Assembly (NCBI GenBank): GCA_024638395.1
Contig: JAHEKK010000014.1
Coordinates: forward strand, 1 to 17,165
Direction of reading: 5' to 3'
DNA length: 17,165 bases
Origin: Gemmatimonadota bacterium
Lineage (GTDB): Bacteria; Gemmatimonadota; Gemmatimonadetes; Longimicrobiales; Gaopeijiaceae
Under the pieces are notes generated by a model. The model made no database searches. It was not told the DNA's origin and was given only the letters and a program-made list of their open reading frames with translations. The stretch's first letter is position 1. Each line of letters opens with the position of its first letter. This document shows positions 6,303 to 14,396 of the stretch, one piece after another. The position numbers were made by a program, and so were the translations under genes.

Positions 6303-7878
6303 GACACCCCTTCTGTGGCTCCTGATCATCGTTGCGGCGGTCCTGCTCCTGGTCATCGTGTATGACCTGACCCAGAAGAAGCACGCCATCCTGCGCAATT
6401 TCCCCATCATAGGTCACTTCCGGTATCTCCTCGAAGCGGTGGGGCCGGAACTCCGCCAGTACATCGTCACGAGCAACAACGAAGAACGCCCTTTCTCCCG
6501 GGACCAGCGCCGATGGGTCTATGCTTCGGCCAAACGGGAGAACACCTACTTCGGCTTCGGGACAGACGAGAAGGTCGAGCTGGAGCCCAACTTCCTCGTC
6601 ATAAAGCATGCGGCGTTCGCGCCGGAACAGGACCCCTCCGGAAGTCCCACCGCGCCTTCTCGCCGCTATGTGTTCCCCGTGGTGGACAGTAGCGGGTATG
6701 GGGTGCCCTGCGCGAAGGTGCTGGGGGGACATCGTGGACGTGCCGGAGCCTTCCGGCCCGAGTCCGTCGTCCACGTCTCCGGAATGAGCTATGGATCCCT
6801 CAGCGCCCCCGCCGTGGAGGCTCTCAACCGGGGAGCCGCTCTCGCGGGGTGCCTGCACAATACGGGAGAGGGGGGCGTGTCCCCCTACCACAAGAAGGGC
6901 GGTGAACTCATCTGGCAGATCGGTACCGGGTACTTCGGGTGTCGGGCCGACGACGGTGGCTTCAGCAAGGAGCGCTTTCTCGACACGCTGGCCCAGGCAC
7001 CGATTCGGGCCGTGGAACTCAAGATGAGCCAGGGGGCGAAACCGGGACTCGGAGGAATGCTTCCGGGGGCCAAGGTCACCACCGAAATCGCCACGATCCG
7101 CGGCGTCCCGCGGGGTAAGGACGTGATCAGCCCGTCACACCACACCGCGTTCTCCAGCGTCGACGAGCTGCTCGACTTCGTGGAGGAGCTGGGCCAGGAG
7201 ACCGGACTCCCCATCGGGATCAAATCCGCCGTGGGCGAAAGCCGGTTCTGGAGGGATCTGGCCGTGGAGATGGCGAAGGGAGGCCGGGGCGTGGACTTCA
7301 TTGCCATCGACGGCGGAGAGGGCGGCACCGGGGCGGCCCCCCTCGCCTTCTCGGATCACGTGGCCCTCCCCTTCAAGTTGGCCTTCACGCGGGTCTACCG
7401 GATCTTCGCCGAGGAAGGCGTCGCCGAGCAGGTGGTCTGGATCGGATCTGGAAAGCTCGGCTTCCCGGAAACGGCCGTTCTCGCCTTCTCCTTCGGATGT
7501 GACCTCATCGCCGTGGGCCGGGAGGCGATGATGGCCGTGGGGTGCATTCAGGCCCAGCGTTGCCATTCCGGCCACTGTCCGACAGGCGTGGCGACCCAGA
7601 GCCGTTGGCTGATGCGAGGCCTCGACCCGACGTCCAAGGCAGCGCGACTGGCGAACTACGTGGTGGCGCTCCGGAAAGAGCTCCTCCTGTTGAGCCGTGC
7701 CTGCGGGGTCGCGCATCCGGGGCTCGTGAGCGGCGATCACATCGAAATCCTCGACGATCATTTCGGCTCGAAGGAGCTATGGGAGGTCTTCGGATACGAG
7801 AAGGGTTGGGGTCTTCCGGGGCCCGAGGATCGGGACGCCATCCGCGCCCTGATGGCCGGAGCCGTGCCCAGCCACTGA
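6301..7878 (+). CDS. FMN-binding glutamate synthase-family protein, membrane anchored
   Basis: 525 residues from the ATG at 6301, with only a weak AAGG upstream. The frame is open further upstream but that part shows no protein-like character, and the chosen start gives a clean N-terminal helix (residues about 3-22, rich in Leu, Ile and Val). The body matches the FMN/synthase domain of GltB: HVSGMSYGSLSAPAVEALNRGA, NTGEGG, QIGTGYFG, ELKMSQGAKPG, SPSHHTAFSSVDELL, IDGGEGGTGAAP, and a [3Fe-4S] motif C415-x5-C421-x4-C426 followed by PTGVATQ. It lacks the N-terminal glutaminase and C-terminal beta-helix of GltB. Proteins of this length form a known family of uncharacterised oxidoreductases. Flavin and cluster binding follow from motifs; the substrate is unknown and glutamate formation should not be assumed. 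Confidence 0.9.
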   Translation: MTPLLWLLIIVAAVLLLVIVYDLTQKKHAILRNFPIIGHFRYLLEAVGPELRQYIVTSNNEERPFSRDQRRWVYASAKRENTYFGFGTDEKVELEPNFLVIKHAAFAPEQDPSGSPTAPSRRYVFPVVDSSGYGVPCAKVLGGHRGRAGAFRPESVVHVSGMSYGSLSAPAVEALNRGAALAGCLHNTGEGGVSPYHKKGGELIWQIGTGYFGCRADDGGFSKERFLDTLAQAPIRAVELKMSQGAKPGLGGMLPGAKVTTEIATIRGVPRGKDVISPSHHTAFSSVDELLDFVEELGQETGLPIGIKSAVGESRFWRDLAVEMAKGGRGVDFIAIDGGEGGTGAAPLAFSDHVALPFKLAFTRVYRIFAEEGVAEQVVWIGSGKLGFPETAVLAFSFGCDLIAVGREAMMAVGCIQAQRCHSGHCPTGVATQSRWLMRGLDPTSKAARLANYVVALRKELLLLSRACGVAHPGLVSGDHIEILDDHFGSKELWEVFGYEKGWGLPGPEDRDAIRALMAGAVPSH

Positions 7879-7888
7879 CGCGGAATGC

Positions 7889-7910
7889 GGCGTGGGTCCG
7901 CTCTCACGCC
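7889..7910. terminator. Candidate bidirectional terminator
   Basis: GGCGTGGG, six-base loop TCCGCT, then CTCACGCC: an 8-bp stem with one G-T wobble, lying in the 49-bp gap between convergent stops at 7878 and 7928. A T-run is lacking, except for a short CTTCTCCT further along the plus strand. Confidence 0.5.
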
Positions 7911-7927
7911 GGGCGCTTCTCCTGGGA

Positions 7928-8818
7928 CTACTGAGGCCACTGGCGGGCCCAGGCCGGTGCAGGATGGGGGTCGGGCTCGAGGGGGTTGAAGTCGTGAATC
8001 GTCCTCTCCGTGGTGTCGACGTCGGACCACTGGGCCGTGCGGATGGCTCCCCGCCTCGAGTACACCAGCCGGGGTCCATGGCCGTCCGGCTGGGCCGTAT
8101 CGAAGTCCGCCCACTCCACACCGTCCAGGGGCAGGAGATCTTCCCCGGTTTCCAACCAGTACGTCGACCAGTAGGGATCGCCGTATCTGGAGGGATCCCA
8201 GTCCTCTACCTGCTGGAAGAGGGTGACGTCCCCGGACGGGTGGGGTTTCGACCAGACCTCCCGCTCTCCGACCCTCTGATGGGTACGCGGGTGGAAGCCT
8301 CGTTCCTGCAGGGCCCAGCCGTGGGCCAGGAATCGGGCCTCCCATGGCGCGGTATCGCCCCCGATATGCCGAATCCGGAGGGGGGGCGACTGGAAGTCGG
8401 GGTGGACCTCTAGGGTGCAGGTGGCGTCGAGGCGCAGATCCCTGTTCGACTCGAATGCGCCGCCCCCGTACCAGCTGCCCACGTTCTCCCACACCCCCAG
8501 GGCCGAGAGCCACGGTGGGCGGGAAAGAGCCGTCCATGCCTCGCCGTAGGGGCCGTCCAGCTTGCCGTGTCGTGCGGCGAAGTACACGAAGAGCCGGCCG
8601 TCCGGGGACAGGTCGCAGCGGCGGCCATAGATGCGTCCCCGGAACCACTGGCCGTGCTCGACGCGGTCCTGCTCCCGGTCCCACAAGGAGAGGTGTGCCC
8701 AATCCGTGGGGCCCCGCCTGAGGACCGCCCCCACCGGCGCCTCCAGCGCCAGGAACACCGACAACCGACACGGGTTGGCGGGCCCCGATCCCCCTCGGGC
8801 GTCTTCTCCGTCCCGCAT
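7928..8818 (-). CDS. Conserved-looking cytoplasmic protein of unknown function
   Basis: 296 residues; the start at 8818 is supported by GAGGAGGG a few bases upstream. No signal peptide or membrane helix is visible. The protein is rich in Trp, Arg and Asp. It has segments such as VFLALEAPVGAVLRRGP, WAHLSLWDRE, GQWFRGRIYGRRCDLSPDG and LFVYFAARHG near the N-terminus, then SRPPWLSALGVW with GGGAFESNRDLRL, and WSKPHPSGDVTLFQQ in the C-terminal half. The SPDGR-type turns suggest beta-sheet structure, possibly propeller-like blades, but I cannot name a family. It stands alone on the minus strand, divergent from the ABC operon and convergent with the FMN-protein gene. It is a real gene by start signal, length and composition; no function is offered. 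Confidence 0.8.
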   Translation of the reverse strand: MRDGEDARGGSGPANPCRLSVFLALEAPVGAVLRRGPTDWAHLSLWDREQDRVEHGQWFRGRIYGRRCDLSPDGRLFVYFAARHGKLDGPYGEAWTALSRPPWLSALGVWENVGSWYGGGAFESNRDLRLDATCTLEVHPDFQSPPLRIRHIGGDTAPWEARFLAHGWALQERGFHPRTHQRVGEREVWSKPHPSGDVTLFQQVEDWDPSRYGDPYWSTYWLETGEDLLPLDGVEWADFDTAQPDGHGPRLVYSRRGAIRTAQWSDVDTTERTIHDFNPLEPDPHPAPAWARQWPQ

Positions 8819-8822
8819 GTTT

Positions 8823-8830
8823 CCCTCCTC
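8823..8830 (-). promoter_or_regulatory. Shine-Dalgarno of the 296-residue hypothetical
   Basis: On the minus strand GAGGAGGG precedes the ATG at 8818 by four bases (AGGAG by six). It decides this start over longer readings of the frame. Confidence 0.6.
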
Positions 8831-8970
8831 TTCGACTTCGCGGGGGCTCCCCGCCCGGCTCCACTCCGCGTCCCGACCAAGGACCTCGGGGGCCGCCCTC
8901 GAAAGAGCGTAATGCCCGGTCTGTGGGCCCGGCCGCGGCGCCTCCCGGGGTGCCTCGATCTCCTCCCCCT

Positions 8971-8994
8971 TCTATACTGCCCGCCTGTATACCT
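8971..8994. promoter_or_regulatory. AT-rich promoter/operator candidate upstream of the ABC operon
   Basis: TATACT at 8973-8978 is a good -10 hexamer for the plus strand, about 88 bases before the ABC start. TATAC (8973-8977) and GTATA (8987-8991) form an inverted repeat with a 9-base spacer, and GTATAC (8987-8992) is itself palindromic. No good -35 was found at the right distance. The site lies in the 247-bp divergent region and could serve either direction or bind a dimeric repressor. Confidence 0.4.
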
Positions 8995-9055
8995 TCCCAC
9001 CCCTGCCGGTCTCGCCGCAACGGCTGGAGAAGGTGCCGCTCGCCGGTCCCACCCC

Positions 9056-9060
9056 AGGAG
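9056..9060 (+). promoter_or_regulatory. Shine-Dalgarno deciding the ABC ATPase start
   Basis: AGGAG lies five bases before the ATG at 9066. The in-frame GTG at 9033 has purines almost touching it and would add eleven residues with no family likeness. Confidence 0.6.
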
Positions 9061-9065
9061 CCGAG

Positions 9066-9941
9066 ATGCTGGAGATCCGTGATCTGGTGAAGGTCTATCC
9101 GGGCCCGGTGGCCGCGCTACAGGGCGTGAGCCTGGAGGTCCCGACCGGGATGTTCGGCTTGCTCGGGCCGAATGGAGCCGGCAAAACCACCCTGATGCGC
9201 ATCATCGCGGGCCTGCTGGAACCCACCTCCGGTGAAGTCAGCCTCGACGGCGAGGACGCCCTCGGTGACCCCGACGCCTTTCGCGGCCTCCTTGGATACC
9301 TGCCCCAGGACTTCGGCTTCTATCCCCACCTCTCCGGCGAACGGATGCTCCGCTTCCTCCTTCAGCTCAAGGGTGTCCAGGCCCCCCAGGGATTGGGGCG
9401 TCTCACGGAAGAGTTGTTGGATCGGGTCAACCTCTCGTCCGCCGCCAAGCGCAAGGTGAAGGGCTACTCGGGCGGGATGCGTCAGCGGCTCGGCATTGCC
9501 CAGGCCCTGGCGGGCGATCCCCGCATCATCATCGTCGACGAGCCCACAGCAGGGTTGGACCCTGAGGAGAGGATCCGGTTCTACCGCCTGCTCGCCGAGC
9601 TCGCCGAGGACCGGACCGTCCTCCTGTCCACCCACATCGTCGAGGACATCTCCGTACTGTGTCCACGAGTGGCCATACTCAGCAGGGGGCGGGTCGTCGC
9701 CAACACCACGCCGGGAGAGGCTCGCGCCGGCCTGGCCGGGACGATCTACGAGGGTGCGGTGGCCCACACCGAACTCGACGAGGTCAGCCGACGGTTTGTC
9801 GTGACCCAGGCCGTGCTCGTGGAAGGCCGGAACCGGGTGAGGATCCACCTCATCGGCGATGAGCCCCCGGAAGGGTTCGCACGGGCCGAGCCGACTCTGG
9901 AAGACGCCTATCTGCTTCACACCCGCGGCGTCGCGGCGTGA
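9066..9941 (+). CDS. ABC transporter ATP-binding protein
   Basis: 291 residues, with all motifs of an ABC-2-type exporter ATPase: an aromatic Tyr in KVYPG, Walker A GPNGAGKTT (residues 34-42), Q-loop GYLPQDFGFYP, signature YSGGMRQRLG (residues 134-143), Walker B IIIVDEP with D158/E159, D-loop AGLDP, and H-loop STHIVED. About 90 C-terminal residues after the H-loop are typical of the exporter or drug-resistance subfamily. It hydrolyses ATP on the inner face of the membrane to drive the permease encoded directly downstream, whose GTG start overlaps this stop (GTGA, 9938-9941). The substrate is unknown. Its membership in an operon with a permease-peptidase fusion is the main clue to its role. 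Confidence 0.95.
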   Translation: MLEIRDLVKVYPGPVAALQGVSLEVPTGMFGLLGPNGAGKTTLMRIIAGLLEPTSGEVSLDGEDALGDPDAFRGLLGYLPQDFGFYPHLSGERMLRFLLQLKGVQAPQGLGRLTEELLDRVNLSSAAKRKVKGYSGGMRQRLGIAQALAGDPRIIIVDEPTAGLDPEERIRFYRLLAELAEDRTVLLSTHIVEDISVLCPRVAILSRGRVVANTTPGEARAGLAGTIYEGAVAHTELDEVSRRFVVTQAVLVEGRNRVRIHLIGDEPPEGFARAEPTLEDAYLLHTRGVAA

Positions 9942-12900
9942 GCCCCCTTGCCAGATGGTGGACCGTAGCCCGGGGCGAGGTGGCCACCGGGATCCGCCGG
10001 CCGGGGTACTACGTGCTTCTGGCCCTGCTGGTCTTTCTCGCCTGGGGTATGTCCAAAGGTGCGGTGGTGATCTCTTCGGGCGACGCCACCGTGGGAGGGG
10101 ACAAGTCCTGGGTCACCTCGATGTTCGCCCAGGCCAACATCCAGACAATCGTGATCGCTGGAATCGGTGCCTGGTTCCTGGCCATCGGGTGCGGCCTCGT
10201 GATCATCCGCGACGGCGAGCTCAATGTCGGGGAGATCCTCCATGCGACGCGTCTGAGGGCCGGAGAGTACGTCTGGGGCAAGTTCGCCGGAGCCGTGATC
10301 GTTTTCTGCCTCGTATGGCTCGTCTACCTGCTGCTCGGGGTGGCGTTCAACCACGGTCTCGCCACGGGTGAGGATGCCGAGCGCATCGGTCCCTTCGCGG
10401 CCTGGAACTATCTCATGCCGACCCTCGTGTTCGGCCTTCCCCAGATCCTCTTCTTTGCCGGCGTCCCCTTCTATCTCGGTGCCCGCACCCGGCGTCCGAT
10501 CGTGGTCTTCGCGTTCCCCATCGCCGTGTTGCTCGTCGCCCTGGGCTTCCTCATCTCCTGGTCGCCGGGGTGGCTGGACCCACGGATCAACCGGCTCCTG
10601 ATGCTCGTCGACCCGTCGGGGTTCCGCTGGCTCAACGAGACATTTCTCCAGGTCGACCGGGGGGTGGAGTTCTACAACTCGGCGGCGATTCGGCCCGATG
10701 GCGGCATCCTCCTGAGCCGGGGGCTCTTCGCCCTGGTCGGACTCATGGCCGTCCACGCCGCGAGTCGGGCTTATGCCCGGGAGCTTCGGACCGGAGGCCA
10801 TGTCCGGTCCTGGGTGGGCCGGCTGGTCGGTCGACTCCGCCCTGGGGCCGGACATGGCGTGGGCGTCGACGCCGGAGCCGCGCAGGAGGTCGGGGGAGCG
10901 GTCTCACGGGGTACGCTCGGCGAGCTGAGGATGACCACGGATCCCCTCGGGCTGCTGAGGGGCGGGTGGGTGGTCCTCAAGTCCGAAGTGCGGGACATGC
11001 TCTTCCGGCCCGGCATGTACCTCTTCGTCCCGCTGATCATCGTTCAGGCCGTACAGCAGACGCTCCTGGCCGTCGGGCCCTTCGACTCCCAGATCCTGCT
11101 CACTCCCGGGGCCGCAGCCGCCTCACAGGCCAACACGCTGAGTCTGCTCGTCTGCCTCCTCCTCCTTTTCTACACGGTGGAGTCGCTGCACAAGGAAAAG
11201 GCCCAGCGGATGGATGGCATCTTCTACGCCGCCCCCGTGCGGACCGGGTCGGTCCTGATGGGGAAGACGCTGGGGAACACCCTGGTAGCGGCGCTGATTC
11301 TGGGCGTGGGCGTCCTGGCCACGGCTGCGGTGATCTGGTGGAGACAGCTCTTCAGCGGCAGTCCCGTCAGGTTCGACGTCGGTCCCTTCGTCCTGGGCTG
11401 GGGCGGTGTGCTGATTCCCACGTTCGTCTTCTGGACGGCCCTCATCACCGCGCTGTTCTCCCTCCTCCGAAGCCGATACGCCGTCTACGCCCTCGGCATC
11501 TTCGTCATCGGCTATACGGTCTACCGTCAGTCCTTCGCGGAACCCCTGGGGTGGACGCTCAACTGGATGGCCTGGGGCGGCCTCCAGTGGAGTGACATGG
11601 GACCCTTCTCGCTGAACCGCGAGGCCCTACTCCTCAACCGGCTCCTGTTCCTGTCGCTCTCGATCCCCCTCACGGTGCTGGCCATGAAATGGTTCGGTCG
11701 GCGGGAGTTCGACGCCAACCGCATCATCCATCGACTTCGTCCCAGGTCCCTGCTGATCTCCGGATTCCGCCTGATTCCCTTTGCGTTACCGGCGCTCGTC
11801 CTCGGGTCGGTCCTGTTCTTCCAGGGCCGCGCCGGCTTTCAGGGATCCGGGGCAGAAAAGGCCGCCAAGGACTATTGGCGAAGGAACCATGCCACCTGGA
11901 CGGACTTTGCCATGCCGTCCATCGTGGACGTGGATCTGGGGGTGGACTTCGAGCCGGGGGCGCACAGGGCTACGGTAACGGGCGCCTACACCTTCGAGAA
12001 CCACCGTAGCTGGCCCTATCCCGAGATCCCGCTGACGGCGGGGGACTGGGACGATCTCGCCTGGACCCTCGACGGCCAGGAGGTGGAGCCCGACGACCGT
12101 TCCAACCTCTTCGTGTTCACTCCCGATGTGCCCCTGGCCCCCGGGGACTCCCTGACGATCGGATTCTCCTATTCTCTGCAGAACCCGCGGGGGTTGAGCA
12201 AACGGGCCGGAGGCCGGGGCGAGTTCATTCTCGAGTCGGGCATCGTGCTGGGTTCCTTCGGACCGAGCTTCGTTCCGACGCCGGGATACGATCCCTCTAT
12301 CGGCGTCGACGAGGAAAACCGGTTCGATTCGCGGGACTATCCGGACGACTTCTTCGAGGGCGAAACGGAGCCGCTGTTCGGATGGGGGGGACGGCCCTTC
12401 ACGGCTCGGATGTCCTTCACCGTGCCCGAAGACTTCACCGCGAACGGCGTGGGGAAGTTGGTGTCGGACCGCACGGAGGGAGGGCGCCGCACCATGGTTT
12501 GGGAGACGGATCATCCCGTGGGCTTCTTCAACGTCGTGGCGGCCCGCTACGCCGTGAAGGAGGGGGACGGGACCGCCCTCTATTACCATGCCGCCCACGA
12601 CTACAACGTGGACGAGATGTCCATGGCCCTGGACGCCGCTCGCCGGTACTACTCCGAGTGGTTCCACCCCTTCCCGTGGGAAACGCTGAAGATCAGTGAG
12701 TTTCCCGGCTTCGCGACCTACGCCCAGGGTTTCCCCACCAACATCACGTTCAGCGAGGGGATCGGGTTCCTGGCCCGGAGCGATCCCCGGTCCCACGTGG
12801 CGTTCATGGTGGTGGCCCACGAGTCGGCCCACCAGTGGTGGGGCAACCTCCTGACTCCCGGCCGGGGTCCGGGAGGCAACATGCTGTCGGAAGGCATGGC

Positions 12901-13600
12901 TCACTACTCCACGATCCTCCTCCATGAGCAGGTGCTCGGCCCGCAATACCGGATCGAGTTCACCAAACGGATCGGGGAGCAGTACGGTGACCAACGTGTC
13001 GCCGACACAGAACGTCCGTTGGTGAAGACCGACGATACCCGTCCCGGCGATCAGACCGTGCGGTACGACAAGGGCGGCTGGGTGATGTGGATGCTGCAAC
13101 AGGTCATGGGGAGGGAGGCGATCCTGTCAGGCCTTCAGGCCTTCATCGCACGATACAATCCCGATCCGGATTTCCCCGTGATCCAGGACATGCTCGCCGT
13201 GCTCCGGGATTTTGCGCCCGACACCGCCGCGTTCGACGGCTTCGCTGACCAGTGGTTCCACGACGTGGTCGTGCCGGAGTACTCCCTCCTCGATGTGACT
13301 CGGCGAGCGGAGGGTGGGCGCTGGGTGGTACGGGGGACCGTCAAGAACGTGGGCACGGGGTTGATGCCTGTCGAGATCGCCGCCGCGGCCGGTGAGCGGT
13401 TCCCGGAGGCATCGGAGGGCGGGGAAGCCCAGGACACGGCCGACTACCATGACGAGCGGGTCCAGGTAACGCTGGGAGCCGGAGAAGAGACCGCGTTCGA
13501 GATCCGGTCGGACTTCCAGCCCGACCGCGTGGTCGTCGATCCCGATGTGATGGTGTTGCAGCTGAACCGGGACCGGGCGGAGCACCGCTTCGGCGGCTAG
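9938..13600 (+). CDS. ABC transporter permease fused to M1-family peptidase-like domain
   Basis: 1220 residues in one frame; the GTG start overlaps the ATPase stop. Two ABC-2-type permease modules lie in tandem (residues about 1-285 and 332-640), each with about six hydrophobic segments. A Gly/Ala-rich hydrophilic stretch (about 288-330) joins them, and a final helix (about 615-635) leads to an extracytoplasmic M1-like region (about 642-1120). Zinc-site residues are H961-E-x-x-H965 in AHESAHQWWGN and E985 in LSEGMAHYS. The M1 catalytic Tyr is likely Y1043 in RYDKGGWVMWML. The spacing HExxH-x19-E is one longer than in classic M1 enzymes, but I recall it as normal for permease-M1 fusions. The aminopeptidase GxMEN motif is absent; the region before the zinc site reads YAQGFPTN. 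The last 100 residues are a beta-rich tail. Likely an exporter carrying its own peptidase or substrate-binding domain; the substrate is unknown. Confidence 0.93.
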   Translation: MSPLARWWTVARGEVATGIRRPGYYVLLALLVFLAWGMSKGAVVISSGDATVGGDKSWVTSMFAQANIQTIVIAGIGAWFLAIGCGLVIIRDGELNVGEILHATRLRAGEYVWGKFAGAVIVFCLVWLVYLLLGVAFNHGLATGEDAERIGPFAAWNYLMPTLVFGLPQILFFAGVPFYLGARTRRPIVVFAFPIAVLLVALGFLISWSPGWLDPRINRLLMLVDPSGFRWLNETFLQVDRGVEFYNSAAIRPDGGILLSRGLFALVGLMAVHAASRAYARELRTGGHVRSWVGRLVGRLRPGAGHGVGVDAGAAQEVGGAVSRGTLGELRMTTDPLGLLRGGWVVLKSEVRDMLFRPGMYLFVPLIIVQAVQQTLLAVGPFDSQILLTPGAAAASQANTLSLLVCLLLLFYTVESLHKEKAQRMDGIFYAAPVRTGSVLMGKTLGNTLVAALILGVGVLATAAVIWWRQLFSGSPVRFDVGPFVLGWGGVLIPTFVFWTALITALFSLLRSRYAVYALGIFVIGYTVYRQSFAEPLGWTLNWMAWGGLQWSDMGPFSLNREALLLNRLLFLSLSIPLTVLAMKWFGRREFDANRIIHRLRPRSLLISGFRLIPFALPALVLGSVLFFQGRAGFQGSGAEKAAKDYWRRNHATWTDFAMPSIVDVDLGVDFEPGAHRATVTGAYTFENHRSWPYPEIPLTAGDWDDLAWTLDGQEVEPDDRSNLFVFTPDVPLAPGDSLTIGFSYSLQNPRGLSKRAGGRGEFILESGIVLGSFGPSFVPTPGYDPSIGVDEENRFDSRDYPDDFFEGETEPLFGWGGRPFTARMSFTVPEDFTANGVGKLVSDRTEGGRRTMVWETDHPVGFFNVVAARYAVKEGDGTALYYHAAHDYNVDEMSMALDAARRYYSEWFHPFPWETLKISEFPGFATYAQGFPTNITFSEGIGFLARSDPRSHVAFMVVAHESAHQWWGNLLTPGRGPGGNMLSEGMAHYSTILLHEQVLGPQYRIEFTKRIGEQYGDQRVADTERPLVKTDDTRPGDQTVRYDKGGWVMWMLQQVMGREAILSGLQAFIARYNPDPDFPVIQDMLAVLRDFAPDTAAFDGFADQWFHDVVVPEYSLLDVTRRAEGGRWVVRGTVKNVGTGLMPVEIAAAAGERFPEASEGGEAQDTADYHDERVQVTLGAGEETAFEIRSDFQPDRVVVDPDVMVLQLNRDRAEHRFGG

Positions 13601-13682
13601 GGAAGCTCTGCACAAGTCTGGCGGGTCTCGCACAGGGGTCTTACAGGTGTTCAGCGTAGGAACGACGACGGAAGGGCCCGCG

Positions 13683-14276
13683 TCAGCTGCCGGACACCAA
13701 GGCCTCCATCACCTTTTGAGCCACCCTGAGCTCCAGCTCTCCCCTTGACTGGCAATGGACGGGATTGCCGCTCACCGCCCTGGCTTTGGCGTTCGCATCC
13801 ACCGTGGTCTGGACGACCGTGCTGTCGGACGCCAGGGGCCGGAGGGTGGTGAACACGGTCAGGGTCACATCGTAGTTGTTGGCCAGGGGGCCGCTGAAGG
13901 ACGTGCCGCAGTCGATGAACGCATTGGGCAGCGACCCGTCGATCCGGCGAACACGGAACCCGGGGTTGCCGATCGTCCGGCCACGGGGATCCAGGTGCTC
14001 CGGGGGGATTCCCATGCCCTCCAGGATGGCGGGAAGGACGGACCAGACCGCGTCGACGCCGAAGGGGACGGTTCGTGCCGCCGTGCCCGGCTCATTGAAG
14101 ATTTCCAGGGGCGCGTATCCGCTGATGTGGACCACGTTGCGCGTCTGGGGGGGCGTCGCGGGCGCGTCGGCGGGTGGAGCCCCACCGCACGCGCTGCACC
14201 AGAGGCCACCCAACAGCGCCCACGACCCGGGCTTGAGCCAAGGGACGCATGAAGGCCTCTGAATGGTCCTGCGCAT
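13683..14276 (-). CDS. Putative lipoprotein of unknown function
   Basis: 197 residues; the start at 14276 follows GAGAGGAG. The N-terminus has basic residues, a hydrophobic core (about 18-27) and then CSAC30-GG, read as a lipoprotein signal with an imperfect lipobox, followed by an Ala/Pro-rich linker. The rest has one compact domain: HISGYAPLEIF, FGVDAVWSVLPAILEGMGIPPEHLDPRGRTIGN, then strands with IDCGTSFSG and NNYDVTLTVFTTL, ending VHCQSRGELELRVAQKV. The pattern of a helix after VPFGVDAVW, strands and a closing helix suggests a helix-grip or BamC-like alpha/beta fold, which is a guess. C123 and C175 could form a disulfide outside the cytoplasm. It is convergent with the ABC operon and lies downstream of the amidase on the same strand (120 bp gap). 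Function unknown. Confidence 0.78.
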   Translation of the reverse strand: MRRTIQRPSCVPWLKPGSWALLGGLWCSACGGAPPADAPATPPQTRNVVHISGYAPLEIFNEPGTAARTVPFGVDAVWSVLPAILEGMGIPPEHLDPRGRTIGNPGFRVRRIDGSLPNAFIDCGTSFSGPLANNYDVTLTVFTTLRPLASDSTVVQTTVDANAKARAVSGNPVHCQSRGELELRVAQKVMEALVSGS

Positions 14277-14396
14277 CGCTGGTCTCCTCTCTCGCAGATC
14301 CTACTTCCCCTGGTTCCGGGGTGCGAACGAGATCCGCCTCCGGTCATCGAGGGGTGCCGTCGGGCTTGACGAATCCGGCTTCGGCATGCCTGCCCC

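Noticed and set aside
7758..9020. 420-residue minus-strand frame overlapping the 296-residue hypothetical
   Set aside because: Gly/Arg/Pro-rich shadow in another frame; the 296-residue frame has the start signal and protein-like composition.
12818..12892. HExxH-x19-E spacing taken as a defect in the M1 site
   Set aside because: The permease-M1 fusion proteins I recall share this spacing, so it is a family trait rather than damage.
11786..13099. 437-residue minus-strand frame opposite the M1 domain
   Set aside because: Antisense to a strongly conserved zinc-site coding region; no domain in the translation.
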